A DNA stretch of 64,000 nucleotides, from assembly GCA_937958105.1 (NCBI GenBank), contig CALFXJ010000012.1, positions 62,001-126,000 of the forward strand, in the 5' to 3' direction. The notes beneath the pieces are model-generated. The model did no database searches and was not told the origin of the DNA. It saw only the letters and a list, made by a program, of their open reading frames with translations. The translations under genes and the position numbers were made by a program. Each line of letters starts with the position of its first letter. Position 1 is the first letter of the stretch. Origin of the DNA: an uncultured Cellvibrio sp. GTDB lineage: Bacteria; Pseudomonadota; Gammaproteobacteria; Pseudomonadales; Cellvibrionaceae. Shown here piece by piece: positions 31,821-43,242 of the stretch.

Positions 31821-32039
31821 AGATGGTCCTCATTCATAGGGGCTTTCCGAGTGCGATCCTGCGCAACTTGGCAGAAAAAGACAAGCGCTATTGTAAGCAA
31901 TGTCAGGGGCAGGCTGCAGCTTTCAGAAAGGAGAAGGTTTTATGAGATAGTCGCCGTACATACGAGACGCGGGCGCAGCTGTATTTGCCAACGCCGCGTT
32001 GGGAAGGGCCATCTGGATCGCCTGAGAAATCCAGGCTTC

Positions 32040-33815
32040 TCAGTTGATCCAAGAAGAGAAAGACCTGGATCGGGTTGCAATAGACAGCCGCTCCAGCCAT
32101 GCCCCTGGATTATGCTCTGCCAGCAGATGCTCAAAGGCTTCAGGGGATACTGGCTTGGAAAACAGATATCCTTGCAGCAGATCGGCCCCAAATTCGCGGC
32201 ACATCTGAGCCTGCTCCCAGGTTTCTATGCCTTCTACGATGGTAGTTAAATCCAGCCGTTTAGCAAACTCTATCATTGCACGCAGGATGCGGCAGTCGGC
32301 GGCATTATCGGGTATACCCTGCACAAAGATACGATCCAGCTTCAAGGTCCGCGCCGGCAGGGACTTTAAATAAGCCATGGATGAATAGCCCGTCCCGAAA
32401 TCATCCACCGAGATCTCTACGCCGAAGGATTGAATCTGCTGCAGCAGGTTCGCGGTGCGTTCAAAATTATCGATCATCACCGACTCCGTCACTTCCAGCC
32501 CCACACAGTGGCCTGGTAAACCGCAGTCAATAAGATCATCTTTGATGTCCTGATGCAGCTCCTCATCTGTCAGCAGCTGCGCGCATACATTGAATTTCAC
32601 CTTGAACGAATCATTCACGCGCTTCTCTTTACGCCACTGTGCCAACTGGTGGCAGGCTCGCAGGCGACTCCTGGAGTCAATCTCGGTGATCAATCCAATT
32701 TCTTCTGCGATACCAATAAACTCACCGGGCGGCAGAATACCCCGCGTCGGGTGGTGCCAGCGCACCAGCGCTTCTGCACCGCAGATTTCCAAGGACTGAG
32801 CATCGACGATGGGTTGATAGAAGAGGATAAAGTGGTCGGTAGGTACCTGCGCGCGCAACTCTTTTTCCAGCCGGATTCGCTCCTGCATCTGGGCCTGTAG
32901 CGCCTGAGAGAAAAAGTGATAGTTATTCCGACCGTCACGCTTGGCCCGATACATCGCGAGATCGGCGGCACGCAACATATCCACTGCGTTGTCTGCAGAG
33001 TCTGGAAAGGTAGCGATGCCGATACTGACTGAAATATTGTGCTCCTGATGGTTAACCGCAAATGGCTCACGAAGGTCATCGAGAATTCGCTGTGCCAGCT
33101 GCGCAATCCCTTCCTGTGAATCAAAATCGTAAGCCAGTATCGCAAACTCGTCGCCACCAAGCCGGCAGACTACATCACCGGTGCGCACCACGGCCTGCAG
33201 ACGTTGTGCTATTTCTTTAAGCATCTGGTCACCCACCAGATGACCTTGGCTGTCATTAATCATCTTGAAGTTGTCAACGTCGAGAAACAACAAGGCGAGC
33301 TGGTCCTGCAGCCGCTTTGCGCGAGGAATAGCAGAGCGCAGGCTTTCATCAAAGAAATAACGATTGGCCAAACCAGTGAGCGAATCATTTTCGGCCAGCA
33401 AGCGCAGGCGCTGATGGCTTTCCTGAAGTTCCCGCTCAAGCAGGTGGCGGATTCGGGCATGCACAATAGCGCGTGTGAGATGTTTGTGAGCAATTTCGGA
33501 TTTAAACAATACATCCTGTGCGCCCGCTTCTATACATTCCCGCTCGAGCTCTTCATCTTCATTCGCTCCGGTAAGTATGATGATGGCCGAGTGGTGACGG
33601 GGGTGTTCATTGAGCAGTTTCAGCGTCTGTAAACCATCGATATCCGGAAGGCGGTAATCCAATAACACTGCATCAAAATCATCTCTATCAAACTGAGCCA
33701 GCCCTTCATTGGCTGAACAGGCCTGTACGATGTCGATATCCCAGGCACTGCGTTTAAAGGTTCTAATAATGGCCTGTCGATCCAGCTCATCATCGTCTAT
33801 CAATAGAAGCTTCAT
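32040..33815 (-). CDS. Receiver-GGDEF-EAL response regulator (c-di-GMP turnover)
   Basis: 591 residues. Receiver domain 1-118 with phosphoacceptor Asp53 (LLDYRLPD). GGDEF domain about 135-305 with GGDEF at 220-224 and an allosteric I-site R211-x-x-D214 five residues before it. EAL domain about 315-560 with EAL at 348-350, LEVTES, the DDFGTGYSS loop, EGIE and LQGYLFSKP. All residues needed for both diguanylate cyclase and phosphodiesterase activity appear present, so the protein may make or break c-di-GMP depending on phosphorylation. It ends the operon started by the histidine kinase, 22 bases after the single-receiver gene. Confidence 0.93.
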   Translation of the reverse strand: MKLLLIDDDELDRQAIIRTFKRSAWDIDIVQACSANEGLAQFDRDDFDAVLLDYRLPDIDGLQTLKLLNEHPRHHSAIIILTGANEDEELERECIEAGAQDVLFKSEIAHKHLTRAIVHARIRHLLERELQESHQRLRLLAENDSLTGLANRYFFDESLRSAIPRAKRLQDQLALLFLDVDNFKMINDSQGHLVGDQMLKEIAQRLQAVVRTGDVVCRLGGDEFAILAYDFDSQEGIAQLAQRILDDLREPFAVNHQEHNISVSIGIATFPDSADNAVDMLRAADLAMYRAKRDGRNNYHFFSQALQAQMQERIRLEKELRAQVPTDHFILFYQPIVDAQSLEICGAEALVRWHHPTRGILPPGEFIGIAEEIGLITEIDSRSRLRACHQLAQWRKEKRVNDSFKVKFNVCAQLLTDEELHQDIKDDLIDCGLPGHCVGLEVTESVMIDNFERTANLLQQIQSFGVEISVDDFGTGYSSMAYLKSLPARTLKLDRIFVQGIPDNAADCRILRAMIEFAKRLDLTTIVEGIETWEQAQMCREFGADLLQGYLFSKPVSPEAFEHLLAEHNPGAWLERLSIATRSRSFSSWIN

Positions 33816-33837
33816 ACCAGTACCTCACCACTATCTG

Positions 33838-34296
33838 TCATTTTTCTGTAATCGGTAATTCAATAACACGCCAGTAATGATCCAACAGGCTGACGACCTG
33901 CATAAAGTCACTGTCCATCCGCTGTTTCAGTAGATAACCTGCGACATGCTCGCGATAAGCAGCCATGATGTCTTCATCAGATTTCGATGTGGTCAATACA
34001 AAAACAATGGCATGGGTCAGCTCAGGGTCAGCCCGCAAAGCTTCGAGAAATTCCAGTCCGTTCATACGCGGCATATTGATATCGAGCAGGATGATGTAGG
34101 GCTTCGGAATGGTGCCTGCGCGCAGCAGTTCCAATGCTTCTATTCCATCCGCTGCGCGGTACAGTGGATTCAACAATTTCAATTTATGCAAGGCTCGCCT
34201 CAAGGCTGTTGCATCTATGTCATCGTCATCGACGATCAACAGGCTGACCGGCTTGGTAGGCTCGCTGATAAAGGATGGATGTATCGGTTCAGCCAT
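33838..34296 (-). CDS. Single-domain response regulator (Rcp1-like)
   Basis: 152 residues from the ATG at 34296, preceded by ggggga. It consists of one receiver domain: acidic cluster LLIVDDDDIDATALRRAL, phosphoacceptor Asp in IILLDINMPRMNGLEFL, Thr/Ser in VFVLTTSKSDED and the conserved Lys in GYLLKQRMD. There is no output domain. The wide spacing and DINMPRMNG resemble the Rcp1 group paired with phytochrome-like kinases. Its start overlaps the kinase stop by eight bases, so the two are translated together. It is probably the phosphate relay between the kinase and the GGDEF-EAL protein. Confidence 0.92.
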   Translation of the reverse strand: MAEPIHPSFISEPTKPVSLLIVDDDDIDATALRRALHKLKLLNPLYRAADGIEALELLRAGTIPKPYIILLDINMPRMNGLEFLEALRADPELTHAIVFVLTTSKSDEDIMAAYREHVAGYLLKQRMDSDFMQVVSLLDHYWRVIELPITEK

Positions 34297-36430
34297 GATG
34301 AGTCCCCCAATATTTTGGCCAGGTGAAAACAAAACAGGTACCCCGCCCTGCAGACTGCACAGTGATTTCACCACCATAGTTTTCGATGATTTTCTTGATC
34401 AGTGCCAGGCCCATTCCGCTGCCTTCAACTTCGTCACGGGGTTTGAGTGTTTGAAACATGCCAAAGATGCGTTGCTGGTACTGTTCTGGAATACCGGGGC
34501 CGTCGTCGCAGACACTGAACTCAAAGATAGCTTCATTCAAATCGCGACAACTGATGCGAATCACCCCCTCTTCCTTGTCGTGGTGTTTGATCGCATTGGA
34601 CAGTAAATTTCGCAGAACCTGTTCGAAAGGCGTGGCTAATGTCGTAAAGACCGGTAAATTTTCGTCGGTTACCAGTCGAAGGCTGGGCTTGAAATTCTGC
34701 ATCTCAAACAGTTCTACGGCCATACGCCGTACATCGATCAGCCGCTGGTTAGTATCCATCTTGCCCGCGCGATAAAAGATGAGCAGATCATCCAGCAGTT
34801 TCTCCATGCGCAGGATACGACTGCGCAAAAGCTTGGTATGACCCGGTACGTTGTCATATTCCTGTGCCTGAAGATCCTCATCAATCCAGCTGGATAACTG
34901 CGCAATACCACGCAGGGGCGATTTGAGATCATGGGAGGCCACGTAAGCGAAGGTTTCCAACTCTTTATTGATCCGCGCCAGATCACGGTTGGATTTTTCC
35001 AGATCCCGCTGATGTGCCAACAGCAGCTGCGCTGATCGTTTCCGCTCACTGATATCTACAATGGAAGCCAGTACTTTCATGCCTTCATCGGTCGAGATAG
35101 GAGCCAGCCCAATTTCCACTGGAAACTCGCTGCCATCTTTGCGCAATCCGTATAGGTCACGACCGGCGCCCATTGCGCGAGATTCGGGCTTGATGAAAAA
35201 AGTATTGCGATGATGCGGATGGCTCTGAGCCACGTGCTGTGGTATCAGTTTTTCCACCGGCTCCCCTAACATCTCAGCACGCTCATAGCCAAAGATGACC
35301 TCTGCCTGGCGATTTACCACTTCCATCAAGCCCTGATGATTCACCATCACAATGCCATTGGGCGCTGCTTCAATAATTTGGCGCATCCGTTCTTCCATAC
35401 GCCGGGTTGAATGCATATTCGCCGCGAACACAGCCAGTGCCCGCGCCATATCACCGACTTCCTGCATGTTGTTCAGAAACGGGATCTGCACATCTTCCTG
35501 TTTGTGCGCAATATCCAACATGGCCTGCCGCAGCTGTTGAAGTTGCTTACTCAAGCGGTGAGTAATCAGATAGGCCACCAACAATCCCACCCCGAGAAAT
35601 CCGGCGAGACAAATAATCACCAGCCGTTTAGCGTGCGCCTGAACGGCCGATATTTCCCCGTGGAATACTTGAACATCAAGGGGCTGACTGATCATATCCG
35701 TCATACTCTCTATCTGCGCCAGCACAATAGCCCCCATAGCGATGTAGATCAGCGCTATAAAACCAAAGGCCATGAGAATGTGGCCGAGAAAGTTTAATTG
35801 CTTGAGCGACGCATTCAATGAACCCCAGGAGTAGATCATCAGGCCCGCGACGGCCAGTAGAAACCCAAGGGCAGTTGGTATTGCCATCCGCACTACCATC
35901 CAGTCAAATGCGGGCAAGTGGCCAATGATGTGGATCAACAGGCCTATAATTGCAATAGTGACCGCGACTACACCAATAAAGTGTGCGATAAGCACAGGCA
36001 TTGCACGAGGTGCAGGTGAACTCAGCAGGAATAACGTGGTGGCCATCAGTAGAAAATTGAACGCAGTGGTCCAGGCCATTGATACCGGTGCGGCGGCGGG
36101 GGTCGAGACTAACAGCATCAGCTGCCGATTCACTGCCAGATCAGGAAACCAATAAAATTCCAGGAGGATCATCGCTGCAACCACCATGATTGTTGCAGCG
36201 AGTGCACGTGCGACCCTGTATAACCGCCAGCTCACCACCAGCAGTGCGACTCCCGTCAGCAGAAAACAGATTGCTGTGCTGTAGGCCATTGCCCGCATCA
36301 GCGAGTAGACCGCCGTCTCGCGCTGCACGTCATGCCACGCGATCAAAACTACCGTTGATAACATCAGCAGAATTATTGCGATCAATCGCACCAGGAGCAA
36401 AGACATCCAAGTACTTTTTTTGGTGTACAT
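34289..36430 (-). CDS. Membrane sensor histidine kinase with PAS domain
   Basis: 713 residues. The N-terminal half has about eight membrane helices (roughly 10-32, 50-68, 76-92, 118-136, 145-170, 183-202, 213-240, 268-290) with a short loop between the last two. A HAMP-like linker (290-340), a PAS domain (345-462, AAPNGIVMVNHQGLMEVVN then DISERKR), HisKA with phosphoacceptor His500 (ASHDLKSPLRGI) and HATPase_c (about 600-706; NLLSNAIKH, DDGPGIP, GSGMGLALIKK) follow. The signal is unknown; the multi-helix N terminus resembles integral-membrane sensory modules. It heads the operon with two receiver proteins. Confidence 0.93.
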   Translation of the reverse strand: MYTKKSTWMSLLLVRLIAIILLMLSTVVLIAWHDVQRETAVYSLMRAMAYSTAICFLLTGVALLVVSWRLYRVARALAATIMVVAAMILLEFYWFPDLAVNRQLMLLVSTPAAAPVSMAWTTAFNFLLMATTLFLLSSPAPRAMPVLIAHFIGVVAVTIAIIGLLIHIIGHLPAFDWMVVRMAIPTALGFLLAVAGLMIYSWGSLNASLKQLNFLGHILMAFGFIALIYIAMGAIVLAQIESMTDMISQPLDVQVFHGEISAVQAHAKRLVIICLAGFLGVGLLVAYLITHRLSKQLQQLRQAMLDIAHKQEDVQIPFLNNMQEVGDMARALAVFAANMHSTRRMEERMRQIIEAAPNGIVMVNHQGLMEVVNRQAEVIFGYERAEMLGEPVEKLIPQHVAQSHPHHRNTFFIKPESRAMGAGRDLYGLRKDGSEFPVEIGLAPISTDEGMKVLASIVDISERKRSAQLLLAHQRDLEKSNRDLARINKELETFAYVASHDLKSPLRGIAQLSSWIDEDLQAQEYDNVPGHTKLLRSRILRMEKLLDDLLIFYRAGKMDTNQRLIDVRRMAVELFEMQNFKPSLRLVTDENLPVFTTLATPFEQVLRNLLSNAIKHHDKEEGVIRISCRDLNEAIFEFSVCDDGPGIPEQYQQRIFGMFQTLKPRDEVEGSGMGLALIKKIIENYGGEITVQSAGRGTCFVFTWPKYWGTHHG

Positions 36431-36805
36431 CAGCGCTTCTTTCCCTATCAGCCTTTCACCTGGGCTGTATCAAGATGTTGTTTTGTAGTGTAGATGAAAA
36501 ATTTTCGTTCAGTTTCAAATCGATGATCAGGCGCCATGGCGCTTCAAAATAGGCAACATGCATAAAGCATGGACTATTCATCCAATTCAGTGCGCACGGA
36601 CACATAAGGATTCATCAAAACATTTTTTTGCACAGATGAGAGCGCAGGCTTGGCCTGCCGCAGAACTGTCGAAGGGAAATATTGCCTGCGTTATTTACGC
36701 GTGAACAATAATTGATAAAGATAATCTGCGTGAAGACAAACGTTGGAAGATAACAAGTGAAGCGGAAGGCAGTGGCTGCCGAGGCAGCCACTGTAATGAA
36801 ATGAA
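36431..36805. other. 375-base intergenic region before the kinase operon
   Basis: No supported gene. Near the left side it should hold the promoter of the kinase operon (minus strand); near the right side lies a hairpin after the GH51 stop (36770-36793). No clear promoter boxes were assigned. Confidence 0.5.
36770..36793 (-). terminator. Hairpin after the GH51 gene
   Basis: Eleven-base perfect arms cagtggctgcc and ggcagccactg with a two-base loop, 12 bases beyond the GH51 stop. There is no T run on the minus strand, so termination may be weak or Rho-dependent. Confidence 0.5.
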
Positions 36806-38368
36806 TTATTCCAGAGCCAGAACTACAACAGATTTGGCTGGCAGTTTGACTTCTACTTTGCCGTTTTTGACATCTGCACGGTATGCCACTGGCTTGATTG
36901 CTTCAGGATTCGCGAAGGTGTTATGCGCATCCATAGCATCCGCTGTCAGCAGACGTCCCGTTGCGGAAGAGGGATTGACGCCCCGCAGAGCTACACTGAC
37001 CTCAGAGCCTGAACGTGGGTTGATGTTGACCAGCGCCAGATAGACTTTACCGTCTTTGCCCCGTGCAGCCGATGCGCTGATAGCCGGTACGGAAGTATCA
37101 CCCAGGGTATATTCCGGTGATTTGAGCTCCACTGGAATGGAGGTCGCGTCCTGGAACGGAATGAACATATGGAACGCGTGATACGTCGGTGTCAGCACCA
37201 TCTTTTCTTTATCAGTCAGAATCATGGCCTGCAGCACGTTCACCATCTGTGCGATGTTGGTCATGTGCACACGGTCGGCATGAGCGTGGAAGATGTTGAA
37301 GTTCACCGCTGCCACCAGAGCATCACGCAGAGTATTCTGTTGACGCAGGAAGCCAGGGTTAGTGCCCGGTTGAGGGTCATACCAGGTGCCCCACTCATCC
37401 ACGTAGAAACCTACGCGCTTTTCCGGATCATTCTTATCCATCACCGCTTTGTTGTTACGAATGAACTCGTCCATCCGCAACGTCTGGGCGAAGGTGGACA
37501 TCCACTCGGCCTCAGGGAATTCAATGGCTGCGCCTTTGGTTTCCCATTCACCGGTGGGCAGGGTATAGAAATGGAAGCTGACAGCATCAAACTTCAACGA
37601 CCAGTTAGCTTCGATACTGGCCGTCAGATGCTCAGCCCATTTGGTATCTTCCGTGTGGCCACCACTGGCAATAAATTTCGGCGTATTGTCCTCTGGTGTC
37701 TTCAGGAAGGTGGCGTAGTGCTTGTACAGGTCCGCGTAGTACTCTGGACGCATGTTGCCGCCGCAACCCCAGGCTTCGTTACCGATTGCGAAATAGTGCA
37801 CACGCCAGGGTTTGTCACGTCCGTTCTTGCGGCGCAGCTGCGCGAGAGTGGAATTGGTATCCGAGGTCATATACTCCAGCCACTCGGCCATTTCCTGCGG
37901 GGTGCCGGTGCCCAGGTTACCGTTGACATAAACTTCGGCGTCCAACATCTCCGCCAGTTCAAAGAATTCATGAGTACCGAAGGCGTTGGTTTCTTCCACA
38001 CCGCCCCAGTTGGTATTGACCCTCACTGGGCGCTTGTTACGCGGACCAATGCCATCACGCCAGTGATACTCATCGGCAAAGCAGCCACCGGGCCAGCGAA
38101 TCAGCGGGACCTGGAGGTCTTTGAGCGCGGCGATGACATCTTTGCGGAATCCGCGGGTGTTAGGGATCTTGGACTTTTCGCCCACCCAGATACCTTCGTA
38201 GATACCATGGCCCAGGTGTTCGGCGAACTGACCATAGATATTTTTATTGATCACCGGGCCGGGCTGATCCGCATTCACGGTCAGATCCACAGGCGCAGCG
38301 AAGGCAGTGGCAGTGAGTAAACCCGTCGTGATGCACAGGGTTCGCAGGTGGTTTTTCAAACGTTTCAT
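36806..38368 (-). CDS. Secreted alpha-L-arabinofuranosidase, GH51
   Basis: 520 residues from the ATG at 38368, which follows a gaggaga ribosome site; the upstream in-frame stretch crosses the promoter. Signal peptide 1-25 (AFAA-P). The GH51 catalytic TIM barrel carries IYGQFAEHLG near the start, RWPGGCFADEYHWRDGIGP (RWPGGCFAD), acid/base Glu198 in AIGNEAWG and nucleophile Glu325 in YVDEWGTW. The C-terminal beta domain ends VVVLALE. It releases L-arabinofuranose from arabinan, arabinoxylan or their oligosaccharides. It follows the GH26 gene by 130 bases on the same strand. A FadR-type inverted repeat lies 59 bases upstream of the start. Confidence 0.95.
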   Translation of the reverse strand: MKRLKNHLRTLCITTGLLTATAFAAPVDLTVNADQPGPVINKNIYGQFAEHLGHGIYEGIWVGEKSKIPNTRGFRKDVIAALKDLQVPLIRWPGGCFADEYHWRDGIGPRNKRPVRVNTNWGGVEETNAFGTHEFFELAEMLDAEVYVNGNLGTGTPQEMAEWLEYMTSDTNSTLAQLRRKNGRDKPWRVHYFAIGNEAWGCGGNMRPEYYADLYKHYATFLKTPEDNTPKFIASGGHTEDTKWAEHLTASIEANWSLKFDAVSFHFYTLPTGEWETKGAAIEFPEAEWMSTFAQTLRMDEFIRNNKAVMDKNDPEKRVGFYVDEWGTWYDPQPGTNPGFLRQQNTLRDALVAAVNFNIFHAHADRVHMTNIAQMVNVLQAMILTDKEKMVLTPTYHAFHMFIPFQDATSIPVELKSPEYTLGDTSVPAISASAARGKDGKVYLALVNINPRSGSEVSVALRGVNPSSATGRLLTADAMDAHNTFANPEAIKPVAYRADVKNGKVEVKLPAKSVVVLALE

Positions 38369-38426
38369 GGCGTTAGTCTCCTCAGCCGTTATTGTTATCC
38401 AGGCGGATCTTACCGCAAAAGATAAT

Positions 38427-38439
38427 ATTGTCATACAAT
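38427..38439. promoter_or_regulatory. Inverted repeat attgtcatacaat, possible GntR/FadR-type operator
   Basis: Perfect five-base arms around three bases, located 59-71 bases upstream of the GH51 start. It fits the TnGTnnnACnA pattern known for FadR-subfamily regulators. A regulator of that subfamily is encoded at 48866-49585. The link is inferred from pattern only. Confidence 0.45.
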
Positions 38440-38498
38440 TTAACAGAAATTTACCCATATAAAATGGCCCCGTTTACTACCTGCAGGGCCACAAGGGT

Positions 38499-40251
<1,753 letters not shown>

Positions 40252-41667
40252 ATGAGCTTTATTCATGACGATTTCTTGCTCGATACCGAGCAGGCGCGTG
40301 TGCTCTACCACGACTACGCGAAAGATTTACCCATCATCGATTACCACTGCCATCTGCACCCGGAACAAGTCGGGAACAACAAACAGTTCAAGAATCTCTA
40401 TGAAGTCTGGCTGGCTGGCGACCACTACAAGTGGCGGGCCATGCGTTCCAATGGCGTTGATGAACGCTACTGCACAGGCGATGCCAGCGACTGGGAAAAA
40501 TTTGAAAAGTGGTGTGAGACAGTTCCTTACACCCTGCGCAATCCACTGTATCACTGGACCCACCTGGAACTGCGTAAGCCCTTCGGCATTACTGATCGTC
40601 TGCTGGATAAATCCACCGCAAAACGCACCTGGGATGAGTGTAACGAGATGCTCGCTACACCAGAGTTCAGTGCGCGCGGCTTGATGACCCAGGCCAAGGT
40701 AAAACTGGTCTGCACCACTGACGATCCGATTCACGATCTCGCGCACCACAAGACCGTAGCTGCCGACAAATCCTTTGGCTGTGCCATGCTGCCAACCTGG
40801 CGGCCGGACCGCGCCATGGCGGTAGAAAGCGCGCAAGATTACAACGCGTACCTCGATCGCCTGGCCAGTGTCAGCGACACCCAGATCAGCACCTTTGATG
40901 ATCTGATGACGGCGCTGAACAAACGCCACGATTACTTCCATGAAAACGGCTGCCGTCTTTCAGACCATGGTCTTGAAACCGTTTACGCAGCTGATTACAC
41001 CGAGGCAGAAATCAAATCCATCTTCGCTAAGATTCGCGGCGGCAATGAATTGAACGCAGAAGAGATTGAGAAATTCCAATCAGCCATGATGGTGGAGTTT
41101 GCCCTGCAGGATCACGCAAAAGGCTGGGTGCAGCAATTCCACATCGGTGCGATTCGCAACAACAACCCGCGCCTGTTCCGTACCCTCGGTCCAGATACCG
41201 GATTCGATTCGATCGGCGATCACAACTATGCCAAACCGCTGGCGAAGTTCCTCGGTCGTCTCGACAACGAAAACCGTCTGGCCAAGACCATCCTTTACAA
41301 CCTCAATCCGCGCGATAACGAAATGATCGGCACCATGATCGGAAACTTCCAGGACGGCTCCGCCGCTGGCAAGATCCAGTTCGGCAGCGGTTGGTGGTTC
41401 CTCGACCAAATGGATGGAATGACCCGGCAGATTGAAGCGCTGAGCCAGTTAGGTCTGTTGAGCCGTTTCGTCGGCATGCTTACCGACAGCCGCAGCTTCC
41501 TGAGCTACTCCCGTCACGAATACTTCCGTCGTATTCTGTGCGGCATTCTGGGACGCGACATGGCGAAAGGTCTGGTGCCCAACGACACCAAGATGGTGGG
41601 CAAGATGATCAGCGACATCAGCTTCAATAACGCGAAAGAATATTTCCCGTTTGTTGTGCCTGAGTAA
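40252..41667 (+). CDS. uxaC: Glucuronate isomerase
   Basis: 471 residues, standard for UxaC. It isomerises D-glucuronate to D-fructuronate (and galacturonate to tagaturonate), the entry to hexuronate catabolism. Hallmarks are [15 protein letters not shown] with the metal-binding Hx[23 protein letters not shown] (split), [18 protein letters not shown], and [13 protein letters not shown] near the C terminus. In this organism it would use glucuronic acid released from glucuronoxylan. A good ribosome site precedes it. No other hexuronate genes (uxuA, uxuB, kdgK) lie in the window, and it is followed by a strong terminator, so it stands alone. Confidence 0.96.
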   Translation: MSFIHDDFLLDTEQARVLYHDYAKDLPIIDYHCHLHPEQVGNNKQFKNLYEVWLAGDHYKWRAMRSNGVDERYCTGDASDWEKFEKWCETVPYTLRNPLYHWTHLELRKPFGITDRLLDKSTAKRTWDECNEMLATPEFSARGLMTQAKVKLVCTTDDPIHDLAHHKTVAADKSFGCAMLPTWRPDRAMAVESAQDYNAYLDRLASVSDTQISTFDDLMTALNKRHDYFHENGCRLSDHGLETVYAADYTEAEIKSIFAKIRGGNELNAEEIEKFQSAMMVEFALQDHAKGWVQQFHIGAIRNNNPRLFRTLGPDTGFDSIGDHNYAKPLAKFLGRLDNENRLAKTILYNLNPRDNEMIGTMIGNFQDGSAAGKIQFGSGWWFLDQMDGMTRQIEALSQLGLLSRFVGMLTDSRSFLSYSRHEYFRRILCGILGRDMAKGLVPNDTKMVGKMISDISFNNAKEYFPFVVPE

Positions 41668-41711
41668 GTCCGTCTGTAATCAGAGACTTGTTGCTCATTC
41701 CGGATGAGCTG

Positions 41712-41791
41712 AAAACAGGACGCCTGTATCGAGCTTCAACCATCGGATAATTATCCATCGTAGAGTTCGTATATCGGCGTCCTGTTTTTTT
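41712..41791 (+). terminator. Long hairpin terminator after uxaC
   Basis: Thirteen-base outer arms aaaacaggacgcc (41712-41724) and ggcgtcctgtttt (41776-41788) pair perfectly and are followed by T. The 51-base loop contains its own palindrome ggataattatcc at 41745-41756, so the structure can fork. Confidence 0.85.
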
Positions 41792-41800
41792 GCTTATTTT

Positions 41801-42265
41801 TTATTGCTCGCCAACCGTTTTAAATGCAGGCTTAAAATGAAGCCCCACAGCCAGGCGATTCCAGGCATTAATTGCCATGATCGCACCGGTCAGGTTGACC
41901 AGCTCCTGTTCATCAAAGTGTGCGGCCACCGCAGCGTAATCTTCGTCACGCACTGGTTGCTGTGACAATCGTGTCAATGTCTCTGCCCAGTGCAATGCTG
42001 CCCGCTCACGCGGCGAAAATACATCGACTTCGGTCCAGGCTGCCAACACATCCAGGCGTTCCTGCTGCTCACCGTCGCGGCGCGCCTCGTCCGCGTGCAT
42101 GTGCTGACAGAATGCGCAGCCATTGATTTGCGAGACCCGCTGTTTAATAAGGTGCAGAAGCCTGGGTTCGATACCGTTTCTGACCGCCTGATCAAACACA
42201 GCCAGGGACTTTGTAAAAGCCGGCTGCAGATCATAAACACGTTGTCGGGCTATACGTTCTTTCAT
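41801..42265 (-). CDS. Carboxymuconolactone decarboxylase (AhpD-like) family protein
   Basis: 154 residues. The CMD domain has the redox motif CAFCQHMHADEARRDG (C-x-x-C followed by His), as in AhpD-like alkylhydroperoxidases. The ALHWAETLTRL and NAWNRLAVG stretches complete the family pattern. It may act in peroxide defence or as a peroxidase partner; the exact substrate is unknown. A ggagg ribosome site lies just before the ATG. It is 47 bases downstream of the AraC-family regulator gene on the same strand, and probably in its transcript. Confidence 0.92.
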   Translation of the reverse strand: MKERIARQRVYDLQPAFTKSLAVFDQAVRNGIEPRLLHLIKQRVSQINGCAFCQHMHADEARRDGEQQERLDVLAAWTEVDVFSPRERAALHWAETLTRLSQQPVRDEDYAAVAAHFDEQELVNLTGAIMAINAWNRLAVGLHFKPAFKTVGEQ

Positions 42266-42312
42266 GCTTGCCTCCTTATGAATCGTGGAAGCACTATGGT
42301 GCCGCTTTCGAT

Positions 42313-43134
42313 TCAGGAGGGATTGTATTTTTGCGACATCTTTTTTCTGCGGTACTGACCAGGCGTCATCCCGGTCAACCTCTGAAACTGTCGATTGAAA
42401 TGTGCCTGATCATAAAATCCCGCCTGCTGAGCTACATCAACCAGCGGCAGCGAGGGTTGGCCACTGATTAATTTGCGGGCCAGTTTGACTCGGTTGAACT
42501 GCTTGATCTGACTGGGAGTGAGCCCGGCTTCCAGATAAAACTTACGCTCCAGATTGCGGCGGCTCATCGCTGCCCAATCACAAAGGGCTTCTATCGATGA
42601 TTGATGTTGAATCAGCTGCGGCAACAGATGCTGCAGCAGACCCGGCTGCACCGAGAGCTGCGCAACCCGCTGCAACAACCATTGTTCAACGAGATCAATG
42701 CGTTGCTGCATCGTGACCAGATCGCCAAGTCTTTTTTGCAGTTCGCACACAGGATGAGGCCCCAAGTCCGCCGCGGAATATTCTCCCCCGATCCAGTCCG
42801 GCATGGCCAGACGCAGCAGGTGATATACACCACCCGGACGAAATCGAATACCGAGGCAGTTTTGCGGTCCACCCAGATGGAGACTTCGAGTCACCTGTGT
42901 GGCAGAGAAAATCAGCTGAGGCTCCTGCTCAGTATTGAAATAAAAGTTGATGCTGGTACCGCCATCCGGGTACACGGTTTCAGTAAAACCTGTCGACGGA
43001 AGTTGCGCGTGCATAATCCAGTAACACTGCACCCACGGCTGCAGTGCAGCATGCGGTAAAAATCTCTGGAAACCCAGATGATCAAGATCACCGATAAAGA
43101 TGTCGCGAAAATGTTTAAAATCGGAAGCTTGCAT
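42313..43134 (-). CDS. AraC-family transcriptional regulator
   Basis: 273 residues. The N-terminal part (about 1-165) is a sensing domain of the DUF6597/AraC-N type, with WVQCYWIMHAQLP, TVYPDGGTSINFYF and LGIRFRPGGVYHLL. The C-terminal double helix-turn-helix (about 180-265) shows MSRRNLERKFYLEAGLTPSQ and VDVAQQAGFYDQAHFNRQF followed by RLTGMTPGQYR. It probably controls the CMD gene downstream and perhaps the divergent AEC transporter. The ligand is not known. Confidence 0.92.
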   Translation of the reverse strand: MQASDFKHFRDIFIGDLDHLGFQRFLPHAALQPWVQCYWIMHAQLPSTGFTETVYPDGGTSINFYFNTEQEPQLIFSATQVTRSLHLGGPQNCLGIRFRPGGVYHLLRLAMPDWIGGEYSAADLGPHPVCELQKRLGDLVTMQQRIDLVEQWLLQRVAQLSVQPGLLQHLLPQLIQHQSSIEALCDWAAMSRRNLERKFYLEAGLTPSQIKQFNRVKLARKLISGQPSLPLVDVAQQAGFYDQAHFNRQFQRLTGMTPGQYRRKKMSQKYNPS

Positions 43135-43242
43135 AAGGCTGCCACTCTGAAGCGTTCATCATGGTGAGCGATGATTATAGGATCGAGATCGATATGCGTA
43201 ACATTAAACCACATCAGGCCGATTCCTGGCCGGAGATAAATC

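Noticed and set aside
37169..38320. 383-codon plus-strand frame antisense to the GH51 gene
   Set aside because: GH51 catalytic residues are intact on the minus strand; the opposite frame is a shadow.
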